A stretch of DNA of 64,000 nucleotides from [Synechococcus] sp. NIES-970 (GTDB taxonomy: Bacteria > Cyanobacteriota > Cyanobacteriia > Cyanobacteriales > MRBY01): contig AP017959.1 in assembly GCA_002356215.1 (NCBI GenBank), positions 248,001-312,000 of the forward strand, in the 5' to 3' direction. Below, in pieces: positions 28,993 through 38,751 of this stretch (position 1 is the first letter of the stretch; each line of letters begins with the position of its first letter). The position numbers and the translations under genes were made by a program. The notes beneath the pieces were generated by a model. The model had not been told where the DNA came from and searched no databases. It was given only the letters and a program-made list of their open reading frames with translations.

Positions 28993-29982
28993 ATGGTCTG
29001 CTCAAATTTCCCTGTCATCTATTCCACCCTGTCAGCCTTTGCCCTTGCCAAGCAGGTACTTCCGAAATACGGCCTGCGGGGCAATGTCGAGTGTGAACTC
29101 TGGAATCGCGGTCTCAGTGACATCTACCTTGTCCAAGCGGGCCAAGACTCGTTTGTATTGCGGGTATCCCACCACCACTGGCGATCAGCAACGGATATTT
29201 TCTTTGAGCTGGAATTTCTGAGTTTCCTCAAGGCGAAGGGTCTACCAGTCGCCGCCCCTCTGAGTACGGAGGCGGGAAAGTTAGCTGTTAAAATCAATGC
29301 CCCTGAAGGCGATCGCTATGCGGCCCTCTTTCCCTTTGCGCCAGGAGAAATCGCCCTGGGGGGTTGGAATGAAACCCAGAGCCACCGTTTGGGGGAAGTG
29401 GTGGCCCAGATTCACCAGGTTGGCCAAGAATTTGCCTGCGATCATCCCCGCAAACCCCTCGATTTGAATTATCTTCTTGACGAATCCTTAGCCGTGATTT
29501 TTCCGTTTTTTGGCGATCGCCCCCATGACTGGGGATTTGTGAAAGACACAGCCCAAAAAATTCGAGAAACCTTAGCCCAGTTACCCAGGGAAAAACCCCT
29601 CTGGTCAGTCTGTTGGGGAGATGCCCACTGCGGTAACGTTCATTTCACCGAAGACTGTCAACTAACCCTCTTTGACTTCGATCAATGCGGCTATGGTTGG
29701 CGTGCCTTTGAAATTGGCAAATTTTTCCAAGGCGCTCTCACCACAGGCATGCGCCGAAAAGTGCGGGAAGCATTTGTCGCAGGCTATGAGTCCCAGACCA
29801 CCTTTCTGCCCCAAGAGCAAACCGCCCTCCAAGCCCTCACCCAACTGGCTTATATCTGGTCATGGCGCATTAGTTTGACGAGTATTCAGATTTTTAGTAA
29901 CAGTCAGCTCGACCGTCATTACCTTACCCAACGGCTAGAACGACTTAAGGCACTGTCTTCCCGGGACTGGCAACTATTCTAA
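28993..29982 (+). CDS. Aminoglycoside phosphotransferase (APH)-family kinase
   Basis: A 329-residue protein from the ATG at 28993 (MVCSNFPVIYSTLSAF); the frame extends to 28885 through 36 residues of poor quality. It has the kinase-like APH fold: a nucleotide-binding start (ELWNRGLSDIYLVQAGQDSFVLRV), the catalytic loop CWGDAHCGNVHF (HxDxxxxN equivalent) and LFDFDQCGYGWRAFEIGKF, which holds the metal-binding Asp. The family includes homoserine kinase II, choline kinase and stress kinases such as SrkA, so the substrate cannot be named. It is probably cytosolic. It is divergent from hli. Confidence 0.82.
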   Translation: MVCSNFPVIYSTLSAFALAKQVLPKYGLRGNVECELWNRGLSDIYLVQAGQDSFVLRVSHHHWRSATDIFFELEFLSFLKAKGLPVAAPLSTEAGKLAVKINAPEGDRYAALFPFAPGEIALGGWNETQSHRLGEVVAQIHQVGQEFACDHPRKPLDLNYLLDESLAVIFPFFGDRPHDWGFVKDTAQKIRETLAQLPREKPLWSVCWGDAHCGNVHFTEDCQLTLFDFDQCGYGWRAFEIGKFFQGALTTGMRRKVREAFVAGYESQTTFLPQEQTALQALTQLAYIWSWRISLTSIQIFSNSQLDRHYLTQRLERLKALSSRDWQLF

Positions 29983-29992
29983 GAATACTGTC

Positions 29993-30082
29993 ATGACCGT
30001 TCCCCTGTCCCAAGGCATCAATGACAACTACCAACGTCTCTGCCAGGCCAAAATCGACTTTTTAAAAAAAAGAGTTGCTTGA
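29993..30082 (+). pseudogene. Probable truncated gene remnant (29 codons, possible frameshift at A8)
   Basis: An ATG ten bases after the APH-kinase stop opens a reading frame beginning MTVPLSQGINDNYQRLCQAK, with amino-acid use like a real protein. It hits TGA directly after a run of eight A. Removing one A would continue as DFLKKELLENL, a natural-looking helix, before running into sequence antisense to the small zinc-binding gene. I read this as the 5' end of a lost gene, but it could be a chance frame. Confidence 0.3.
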
Positions 30083-30086
30083 AAAT

Positions 30087-30230
30087 CTAATAATCGCTAT
30101 CGGCAACGCAAATGCCTTTACACCGAATGCCGTTAGTCGCTGTGCGCTTGCAATAGGGACAGAGAATCTTCTCAGAAGCAGTTTTTGAATCCTGGGATGA
30201 TACGATTTGAGAATTTTTTATCTCAGCCAT
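30087..30230 (-). CDS. Small Cys-rich (zinc-ribbon-like) protein
   Basis: A 47-residue protein from the ATG at 30230 (MAEIKNSQIVSSQDSK). The frame is open upstream to 30377, and an ATG at codon 26 of that longer frame is an alternative start. The C-terminal half has CPYCKRTATNGIRCKGIC, a CxxC...CxxxC cluster that could bind zinc, and ends ADSDY. I do not recognise a named family. It stands alone between the APH-kinase gene and the tRNA pair and has no HIP1 site. Whether it is translated is uncertain, though the Cys spacing argues for a real protein. Confidence 0.5.
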   Translation of the reverse strand: MAEIKNSQIVSSQDSKTASEKILCPYCKRTATNGIRCKGICVADSDY

Positions 30231-30453
30231 AGATACGTAAAAACAGGCATGGGTGAATGGTAATGTATTAATCTGAGCCCGAATAAAGGTCAGTTTAGAC
30301 ATTGCTTCTATTGAGTCTAAACATATCTTCGAAAAAATTGCTACTGTGTTGGAGGTTATTAAATCGTTCTCCAACAACCCAATAAATACTGAAAATCAGC
30401 TGAATTTGCACCACTTTCCGGCAATCAGCTCGACTATGTTTATTTTTTTAAGA

Positions 30454-30525
<72 letters not shown>

Positions 30526-30531
30526 AGTGAA

Positions 30532-30616
30532 TGGTGGGCCGAGCTGGATTCGAACCAGCGTAGACGTAGTCAGCGGATTTACAGTCCGCCCCCATTAACC
30601 ACTCGGGCATCGACCC
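30532..30616 (-). tRNA. trnY-GTA: tRNA-Tyr (anticodon GTA), CCA encoded
   Basis: An 85-base class II tRNA with a long variable arm, on the minus strand. The acceptor GGGTCGA pairs with TCGGCCC. The anticodon stem is GCGGA/TCCGC around CTGTAAA, giving anticodon GTA for tyrosine. The variable arm is TGACTACGTCTAC-like and the T-loop is GTTCGAATC. The gene ends ACCA, so the CCA tail is encoded, unlike its partner tRNA-Thr. A TATGCT -10-like box lies upstream at 30652-30647. Confidence 0.96.
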
Positions 30617-30708
30617 ACGTTTTTTCTTTTCACAGTTACCAATCCTAGCATAAATTTTTTTTTTTGCAAGCCCCTGCTTTTTTAGGAGGAAGATAGCTGC
30701 CACCTGCA

Positions 30709-32002
<1,294 letters not shown>

Positions 32003-32104
32003 AGTCAATACAGCGGCTCCTGATCCGCTAGAAGTCAAGGATGTATCTATTAGGTTAGCGAAAACCGCCCCCATCGACGCGCTAAATTTCTCAAAAAATC
32101 CAGA

Positions 32105-33178
32105 TCAAGCCATTGGGAATGGCGCGACCGGAGTTTTAGGCTTGTTGAGATATTGGTAATGGCGATCGGCGTCCTTCCAAACCTTACCGTCGAGGGCACT
32201 CTGTTCGATTAAACTGGCCAGACGTAGGGCCTTGAGAGCCTGCTCACCACCGACGGAGGGTTGTTCGCCGCCTCTTACACATTGAACGAAATGCTCTAGT
32301 TCCGCATGGAGTGGCTCAATATTGCTTGTGTAGACCTGTTCAATCAGGCCATCCTGACGGTAGAGAACTTGGCCGTAATCAGTGGTGTAGTTAGCAGTAG
32401 TTTGGCGGTGGATCTCGATTTCGTTATTGAGAAAGTCCGCTTCAGTGAGGGAATTTTGGCAGTGGGCGGCGATGGTACGGATTTTGCGGTGGGTGACTTT
32501 GCTCGCGGTCAGGGTAGCAACAATGCCATTGGCAAAGTTGAGAGTGGCAGTGACGTAATCGAGGTGGCTGGAGTCATCTTTTTTCGAGCCCGTCGCGGTC
32601 AACTGCACCACAGGGGAGCCGGCCATTTCTAGGAGTAAATCAATATCGTGGATCATCAAATCCAGCACCACTGAAACGTCATTGGCCCGGTCAGAATAGG
32701 GACTCATGCGGTGGGCTTCGATCGCCAAAAGTTTTTCGGTTTTCAGAACCTTACTCAGTTCTTGGAAAGCGGGATTAAATCTTTCGATGTGACCCACTTG
32801 GAGGATGACATTGTGTTCAGCGGCGGCGTTAACAAGGGCTTCGGCCTCGGTGATGCTGGCGGCGATCGGTTTTTCGATCATCACATGTTTGCCAGCGGCC
32901 ATACACTCTAAGCCAACTTGGTAGTGGAGCTTTGTAGGAACAGCGACACAAACGGCATCAACACGGGGGAGTAAATCCCGGTAGTCTTCGAAATAACGAA
33001 TGCGATACTTGCTGGCCAGGTCGAGACCCCGCTCGACATTGAGATCTGCCACGCCAATCAGTTCAATGTCTTTGAGGAGGCTGAGGACACGGGTGTGGTG
33101 TTGTCCCATGTTCCCAACACCAATCACACCGATTTTGAGAGGCGTATTTGAGGATAGACTGGACTGTAATTGGGCCAT
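32105..33178 (-). CDS. Gfo/Idh/MocA family NAD(P)-dependent oxidoreductase
   Basis: A 357-residue oxidoreductase from the ATG at 33178 (MAQLQSSLSSNTPLKIGVIG); the open frame extends to 33268 but with residues that do not fit. The Rossmann motif is GVIGVGNMGQHH. The catalytic-region motif HVMIEKPIA holds the EKP lysine. The family motif DLMIHDIDLLLEMAG follows. The family oxidises or reduces sugars, inositol and related compounds; the substrate is unknown. No sugar operon surrounds it. Confidence 0.9.
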   Translation of the reverse strand: MAQLQSSLSSNTPLKIGVIGVGNMGQHHTRVLSLLKDIELIGVADLNVERGLDLASKYRIRYFEDYRDLLPRVDAVCVAVPTKLHYQVGLECMAAGKHVMIEKPIAASITEAEALVNAAAEHNVILQVGHIERFNPAFQELSKVLKTEKLLAIEAHRMSPYSDRANDVSVVLDLMIHDIDLLLEMAGSPVVQLTATGSKKDDSSHLDYVTATLNFANGIVATLTASKVTHRKIRTIAAHCQNSLTEADFLNNEIEIHRQTTANYTTDYGQVLYRQDGLIEQVYTSNIEPLHAELEHFVQCVRGGEQPSVGGEQALKALRLASLIEQSALDGKVWKDADRHYQYLNKPKTPVAPFPMA

Positions 33179-33308
33179 AAGATTTAGGAAACTCCTTGAA
33201 CTCCTCCACCATAGATGTTGAGGAATACTTTTTTGCCTCGCCACCTTTTTGACTACCGATGGTAGCACGGATGTCTAGAGTCTAAAGAATTAATAAGAAG
33301 ATCGACAG

Positions 33309-33340
33309 CTAAGGAAAGAGGCGATCGCCTCTTTCCTTAG
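33309..33340. repeat. 32-bp perfect palindrome centred on a HIP1 site
   Basis: The half CTAAGGAAAGAGGCGA is followed directly by its exact reverse complement, with GGCGATCGCC at the centre. It lies between the M1 peptidase stop and the oxidoreductase start. No T-run follows on either strand, so it is not an ordinary terminator. It could form a cruciform or an RNA hairpin. Confidence 0.9.
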
Positions 33341-33376
33341 ACATTATCTCTATGGACGAGATTTGTGGGCGAAAGT

Positions 33377-35968
33377 TCACCCCTGCCCTTGGGCTTCAAG
33401 TTTAGCCAGGCGGCTCTGGAGTTGTTTATTTTCTTCTTTGAGCTTGTCGAGGTCTTCCCGCAATCCCTGAATTGCCTTATCGGTGCTGAGTTTTTTCTGG
33501 AGACTGGTCACCGTTTCTTCGGCCCGTTGGCGGACCCGCTTGTCGGGGGCTTGGCTGGCAAGGTTTTGGAGTAAACTAACGGCCTTGGGATTCTCGATCT
33601 GGCCGAGGGCAGCGACGATCGCCACCTGGGTGAGGAAAAATGTTTCTCGGGCGATCGCCTCTAAACGGTTGAGGATTACTTCTAATCTGTCGTTGGTTTG
33701 GCCGCTGGCGACCGTGCCTAGGGCACGAATAGCAGCGAGGCGCAACGGTTGGGGTACCCCCAATTCTGTATAGGGCAAGATCAGCTCCACCGCTTCAGCA
33801 GAGGTTTTCATCGCCGCTAAACCCCCAATGGCACCAGCGCGGACGACCTCATTCCAGCCGGCACGGGTTTCGAGAATCTGTTTCAGCACATCACGGCTTT
33901 CCTCGGCTTTTTCCGTTAAGCCAACGGTAACCATCGCCCCTAAAGTCCGGGCGGCGGCGGCCTCAGTGTAGTAGCTGGCATCACCCTTAAGCAAACAAGT
34001 TTTTACGGCTTCATAGCTGGTTGCGGTTTTAAATTTGCCGAGGCTGTTGATGGTGGCGCGGCGCACGCGGGGATGGGCATCCTGCAAGCCGACCAGCAGG
34101 GCCGTTTCTGCTTGGTTGAGCTGAATGGTGCCAAGGGCTTTGGCGATTTCTACCCGCACCCCCCAAAAAGATTCTGCGGTGAAAGCGGCCTGCAACGTCT
34201 TAACCGCTTCGAGGTTGCCTTCTTTGGCGATCGCCTCAGCCGCTTGAATCCGGGAAATAGGGTCAGGGTCGTGGGTGAGTTGATTTTTCAGTTCCGCCAT
34301 CGGGTAGGACAATTTCACCGTTTTTGTCCAATGGTTGCCGACATCGAAGCTGACAAAATCCGGCTTACGGTCGAGGGGCAGATAAAAAGTATGTTCTGGG
34401 TCGTTCAGGCGGAAGGTAAAGGTTTTTTGGCTAACGGCATCACCATCGATATAACTGAAGGCAACGGGAATTTTTAGATCAAAGAGGTTTTTTTCGTCTT
34501 TTTTCCCTTGGGTTTGTTTGACTGTCAGTTTGGCTAAACCACTTTCTCCGTCCCAACTGTAGGCGACTTCAAAATCAGGATGACCACCCCGGAAGACATA
34601 TTGATCAAACAAGGGCGCCAGGTTAAACCCAGTGGACGCTTCGATCGCCCGCAGTAGATCAATGGTTTCGACGGTCTGGTGGGCGTGCTTTTGGACAAAA
34701 TTTTGAATTGCCTTCGTGAACAATTCATCACCAAGCACTGTGCGGATCATGTGATAGACACAGGCTCCCTTTTCATACAGGTGGCGATCGTACAGTTCGA
34801 TGGGGGCGCGGTAGACATGGGTGACGATTGGGCGACGGTAACGGCTGCTATCTTCGTCGAGATAGTTACGCATCTGTTCAAGGAGGTAATAGGCCGCTTC
34901 TTCCTTGCCATACTCATGTTCCGTCCAGAGTACCTCCGCATAGGTGGCCATCCCTTCTTTGATCCAAGCGTGGCTCCAATGCTTAATCACCACCAGATCC
35001 CCAAACCATTGGTGGGCTAGCTCATGTAAGACCAAGGTTTCGGTGCGCTGATCATCGAGGCTGGCCCGCTCATCCAACAAACAGCGATCCGTTAAGAGCG
35101 TGGTGGAGGTGTTTTCCATGCCGCCGAAGATAAAATCATCGACACAAACCTGGGCATACTTTGGAAAGGGATATTTGTAGCCATAGGTTTGACTGAGAAA
35201 ATCGATCATCTGGGGCGTTTTACCCATGCTGCGATCGCCATCGGCTTCGCGCCCTTTTTCCACGTAGTAGAGGACAGGGATGCCTTGCCATTCGGTTTTT
35301 GTTTCGGCGAAATTACCCACCGCCAAGGTAATCAAATAGGAAGGATGAATTTCCTTTTGAGACCAGTGATATTCAGTTTTGTCCCCCTGGGTGGTGGTGG
35401 CGACCAGCTCCCCGTTGGAGATGGCACGATAGGGATTAGCCACGCGAATTTTGAGTTCAGAAGTCGCAAGCTGGCCGGGATAGTCGAAACAGGGAAACCA
35501 AAAGCGGGAATCTTCATCTTCCCCCTGGGTCCACACCTGGACAGGCTTTTCCGGGTAATGGTCATCCGGTTGGATAAAATAAATGCCCCGCTGCGGTTCC
35601 GTTAAATGGTAGGCGATCGCCAAATCAATTTTTTCTGTGGTGGTGGGCTGGAGTAAGCGGATATTAAGGGTTTCGCCGTCGTAATCAAAGGGCTGACTCA
35701 CGCTGCCGATGCACACCGATTCGATGGTCATATCCACCGCATCAAGGGTTAGGGAAGTCACCCCAGAACGCACTGGCGCTAGGGTAATTGTGCAGATGCC
35801 GGAGAGCGATCGTCCCGTCAGATCGAGGTCTAAATCCAGAAAAATATGTTCCACCTGCCCCGGCCGGTCTGGGTTGTAGTGGGGTTTCGCGCCGGGTAAC
35901 TCAAAGGAGCGGGTCGCTTCGGTATCGACAAAATATTCAAAATTAATTCCAGACAGTTTACTCGGCAT
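33377..35968 (-). CDS. M1 family aminopeptidase with C-terminal HEAT repeats
   Basis: An 863-residue zinc aminopeptidase from the ATG at 35968 (MPSKLSGINFEYFVDTEATR). A GTG nine codons upstream (35995) is an alternative start. The catalytic domain has the substrate-binding GGMENTSTT and the zinc signature HELAHQWFGD followed by WIKEGMATYAE. The last ~270 residues are alpha-helical repeats (LTHDPDPISRIQAAEAIAKEGN, DAHPRVRRATINSLGKFK, VRAGAIGGLAAMKT), typical HEAT repeats. The protein ends in a short coiled coil (LREDLDKLKEENKQLQSRL). It removes N-terminal residues from peptides in the cytosol. The HEAT region replaces the usual ERAP1-like domain. Confidence 0.93.
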   Translation of the reverse strand: MPSKLSGINFEYFVDTEATRSFELPGAKPHYNPDRPGQVEHIFLDLDLDLTGRSLSGICTITLAPVRSGVTSLTLDAVDMTIESVCIGSVSQPFDYDGETLNIRLLQPTTTEKIDLAIAYHLTEPQRGIYFIQPDDHYPEKPVQVWTQGEDEDSRFWFPCFDYPGQLATSELKIRVANPYRAISNGELVATTTQGDKTEYHWSQKEIHPSYLITLAVGNFAETKTEWQGIPVLYYVEKGREADGDRSMGKTPQMIDFLSQTYGYKYPFPKYAQVCVDDFIFGGMENTSTTLLTDRCLLDERASLDDQRTETLVLHELAHQWFGDLVVIKHWSHAWIKEGMATYAEVLWTEHEYGKEEAAYYLLEQMRNYLDEDSSRYRRPIVTHVYRAPIELYDRHLYEKGACVYHMIRTVLGDELFTKAIQNFVQKHAHQTVETIDLLRAIEASTGFNLAPLFDQYVFRGGHPDFEVAYSWDGESGLAKLTVKQTQGKKDEKNLFDLKIPVAFSYIDGDAVSQKTFTFRLNDPEHTFYLPLDRKPDFVSFDVGNHWTKTVKLSYPMAELKNQLTHDPDPISRIQAAEAIAKEGNLEAVKTLQAAFTAESFWGVRVEIAKALGTIQLNQAETALLVGLQDAHPRVRRATINSLGKFKTATSYEAVKTCLLKGDASYYTEAAAARTLGAMVTVGLTEKAEESRDVLKQILETRAGWNEVVRAGAIGGLAAMKTSAEAVELILPYTELGVPQPLRLAAIRALGTVASGQTNDRLEVILNRLEAIARETFFLTQVAIVAALGQIENPKAVSLLQNLASQAPDKRVRQRAEETVTSLQKKLSTDKAIQGLREDLDKLKEENKQLQSRLAKLEAQGQG

Positions 35969-36133
35969 ATTTCTATAATCTTGGGCGATCGCCACCCCAA
36001 AAATTCCCTCGCTTCAAATCATAACAATCCGACCCTACTCCAAGCGAACCGCCCCCAGATATCCCCACTGCTTCCTGCAAAAACTTACTGCCATAATGGG
36101 AAATAGCGTAAATATTTAGAAAACTCAATCCCT

Positions 36134-38203
36134 ATGACCCAAAATCCCCTCCTCATCGGCCAAGGTTTACCCCCTTTTGCAGATATTAGGCCGGAGCAGA
36201 TCGAACCCGCCGTCACCACTCTCCTTGACACCCTCGAACAGCAAGTCAGCAGTCTCGAAGCTAACCTCCAGCCCACTTGGGAAGCCTTTGTTGAACCCCT
36301 CACTCGCCTCGAAGAAAAACTGATGTGGACTTGGGGGGCGATCGGACATTTAATGAGTGTGAAAAATAGCCCCGAACTCCGTGCCGCCTACGAAAAAATG
36401 CAGCCCGCCGTAGTCCAATTCATTAACCGTTGGAGCCAGAGTCGCCCCATCTACGAAGGTTACAAAGCGATTCGCGAAAGTGATCAATGGCAAACCCTTG
36501 AGCCAGCCCAGCAGCGCATCGTTGAAGCCGCTCTCCAGGAAGCGGAGCTGGCCGGGGTGAGCCTTGACGGGGAAATCAAGGAAAAATTCAACGCCATCCA
36601 ATTAGAACTCGCAGATCTCTCGACGAAATTTTCTAATAATGTCCTTGATGCAACCAAGGCTTTCAAGCTCAAGCTAACGGATAAAGCCGATGTTGCTGGC
36701 TTACCTGATAGCGCCCTGAGCCTTGCGGCCCAAACCGCCCGCAGTGAAGGGGAAGATGAGGCCACCCCCGAAAACGGCCCCTGGGTGATTACCCTCGATT
36801 ACCCAAGCTATCTGCCCTTTTTGCAATATGCTGACAATCGAGACCTGCGGGAAAAGGTTTATAAAGCCGCAATTTCTAAGGCCTCCTCTGGGGAATTTGA
36901 TAACCATAACAATATCGATCGCATCCTCACCCTGCGCAAGCAAAAAGCAGAGATTTTAGGGTTTGCGAATTATGCTGAACTGAGCCTCGCCCGGAAGATG
37001 GCCCCCAATGTGGCGGCAGTAGAAAATTTGATGGAAGAGTTGCGCCAGGTCAGCTTCGATGCGGCCCAACAAGAATTGGCTGAACTGAAAACCTTTTCGG
37101 GACAAGCAGAACTCAAACATTGGGATATCGCTTACTGGTCAGAGAAGCAAAAAGAAGCTAAATTTGGCTTCAAAGCGGAAGAATTACGCCCCTATTTCTC
37201 TCTAGAGCGAGTGCTAGATGGTCTATTTGGTCTAGCCCAGCGTCTTTTTTCGGTGCAAATTGTTGCGGCGGACGGGAAAGCACCTGTATGGCAAGAGGAT
37301 GTGCGCTATTTCCAGATTAATGACGAATCCGGGACGCAAATCGCGAGTTTCTACCTCGATCCCTACAGCCGTCCGGCAGAAAAACGCGGTGGCGCTTGGA
37401 TGAATGATTGTGTCGGTCGGGCGAAATTAGTGGTCGATGGCCATACGGTAACCCGATTGCCTGTGGCTTATCTCATCTGCAATCAGACACCGCCCGTTGA
37501 TGGCAAGCCTAGTCTGATGACCTTTGGGGAAGTAGAAACGCTCTTCCATGAATTTGGTCACGGGCTGCAACATATGCTGACCCATGTGGATTACCCTGGG
37601 GCCGCTGGGATCAATAATGTGGAGTGGGATGCGGTGGAGCTGCCTAGCCAGTTTATGGAAAATTGGTGCTATCACCGAGAAACGTTGTTCGGTATGGCCA
37701 AGCATTACGAAACAGGCGAAACACTCCCAGAGCACTATTACCAAAAACTCCTAGCGGCACGCACTTACATGAGTGGCTCGGCAATGCTGCGGCAGTTGCA
37801 CTTTAGTTTGCTAGATATTGAACTGCACGCGAAATATGATCCGGCTAGTGATGAAACCCCTGAACAGGTGCGTGATCGCCTGGCAGAAACCACCACAGTC
37901 ATGAAGCCGTTACCCGAAGATTCTTTCCTCTGTGCCTTTGGTCATATCTTCGCTGGGGGCTATGCGGCGGGCTATTACAGCTACAAGTGGGCGGAAGTGC
38001 TCAGTGCCGATGCATTTGCAGCTTTTGAGGAAGTGGGTCTAGAAGATCCGGTGGCGATCGCCTCTGTCGGTAAAAAATTCCGCGAAACAGTTCTTGGTTT
38101 AGGCGGCAGTTTGCACCCAATGGAAGTGTTTAAAAAGTTCCGTGGACGCGAACCCCAAACCGAACCTTTACTCCGTCACAGCGGTTTATTGCAAACAGCA
38201 TAA
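36134..38203 (+). CDS. prlC: M3 family oligopeptidase A
   Basis: A 689-residue cytosolic metallopeptidase. It carries the zinc motif HEFGHGLQHMLTHVDYPGAAG (HExxH) and the C-terminal EDSFLCAFGHIFAGGYAAGYYSYKWAE typical of oligopeptidase A/thimet oligopeptidases. The enzyme degrades short peptides, including cleaved signal peptides. Length and start (MTQNPLLIGQGLPPFADI) match the family. It diverges from the M1 aminopeptidase gene across 165 bases, so two peptidase genes face away from each other. A strong terminator follows. Confidence 0.94.
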   Translation: MTQNPLLIGQGLPPFADIRPEQIEPAVTTLLDTLEQQVSSLEANLQPTWEAFVEPLTRLEEKLMWTWGAIGHLMSVKNSPELRAAYEKMQPAVVQFINRWSQSRPIYEGYKAIRESDQWQTLEPAQQRIVEAALQEAELAGVSLDGEIKEKFNAIQLELADLSTKFSNNVLDATKAFKLKLTDKADVAGLPDSALSLAAQTARSEGEDEATPENGPWVITLDYPSYLPFLQYADNRDLREKVYKAAISKASSGEFDNHNNIDRILTLRKQKAEILGFANYAELSLARKMAPNVAAVENLMEELRQVSFDAAQQELAELKTFSGQAELKHWDIAYWSEKQKEAKFGFKAEELRPYFSLERVLDGLFGLAQRLFSVQIVAADGKAPVWQEDVRYFQINDESGTQIASFYLDPYSRPAEKRGGAWMNDCVGRAKLVVDGHTVTRLPVAYLICNQTPPVDGKPSLMTFGEVETLFHEFGHGLQHMLTHVDYPGAAGINNVEWDAVELPSQFMENWCYHRETLFGMAKHYETGETLPEHYYQKLLAARTYMSGSAMLRQLHFSLLDIELHAKYDPASDETPEQVRDRLAETTTVMKPLPEDSFLCAFGHIFAGGYAAGYYSYKWAEVLSADAFAAFEEVGLEDPVAIASVGKKFRETVLGLGGSLHPMEVFKKFRGREPQTEPLLRHSGLLQTA

Positions 38204-38227
38204 ATTAATTGCTAATTTAAACTTAAT

Positions 38228-38265
38228 AAATGGGCTTCTGAGTTGATCCAAAAGCCCATTTTTTT
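38228..38265 (+). terminator. Rho-independent terminator of the M3 peptidase gene
   Basis: AAATGGGCTT (38228-38237) pairs with AAGCCCATTT (38252-38261), followed by a T run. It ends six bases before the ATG of the split AT-rich gene, so that gene would need its own promoter, which is not visible. Confidence 0.88.
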
Positions 38266-38271
38266 GCCTTT

Positions 38272-38736
38272 ATGATTAAAAATAAATTATCTGAGACAGT
38301 ATCTGTGAATACAGAAATAGGCAATGAATTCGAAAAAAGAATAAACTTCCTAAAAAGAATATCTAGAATAAAAGAGTGTTTTTGTAAGAACAAAAATTGT
38401 TCATCTCAAATCATTAATGCTCACTCAATACAAAATAATAAAATTCTTAGAGAAATCGCTGTTAATGGAAAAGTGATTTCTATAGTCCCCACAGAAGTCG
38501 ATAATCAATTTGCAACTAAGACAAAAAAAATAGGGAGAAAAGTGGCAACGGTTTCAACTAATTTTTGTGGATACCATGATACTGAATTTTTTTTGCCAAT
38601 TGAGTCTAAAGATTATCAAAAAAATAATCGACAACAAGAATTTCTGTTTGCGTATCGTGCGTTAGCTAAAGAGTATCATGCTAAGCGTGAAATGCTTTTA
38701 TTTTTAAGAAATAGTATATATCAGTCAAGTAGTTAA
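38272..38736 (+). CDS. N-terminal fragment of the split AT-rich gene
   Basis: A 154-codon open part that could still be translated. It has a charged start, then a putative zinc-binding block (ECFCKNKNC, NAHSIQNN and later TNFCGYHDTEFFLPIE). It ends FAYRALAKEYHAKREMLLFL followed by QSSS and TAA. The putative zinc ligands all lie in this half. No Shine-Dalgarno sequence is seen: the T run of the preceding terminator ends just before the ATG. Confidence 0.45.
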   Translation: MIKNKLSETVSVNTEIGNEFEKRINFLKRISRIKECFCKNKNCSSQIINAHSIQNNKILREIAVNGKVISIVPTEVDNQFATKTKKIGRKVATVSTNFCGYHDTEFFLPIESKDYQKNNRQQEFLFAYRALAKEYHAKREMLLFLRNSIYQSSS

Positions 38737-38751
38737 AAAAGATTAGATTTT

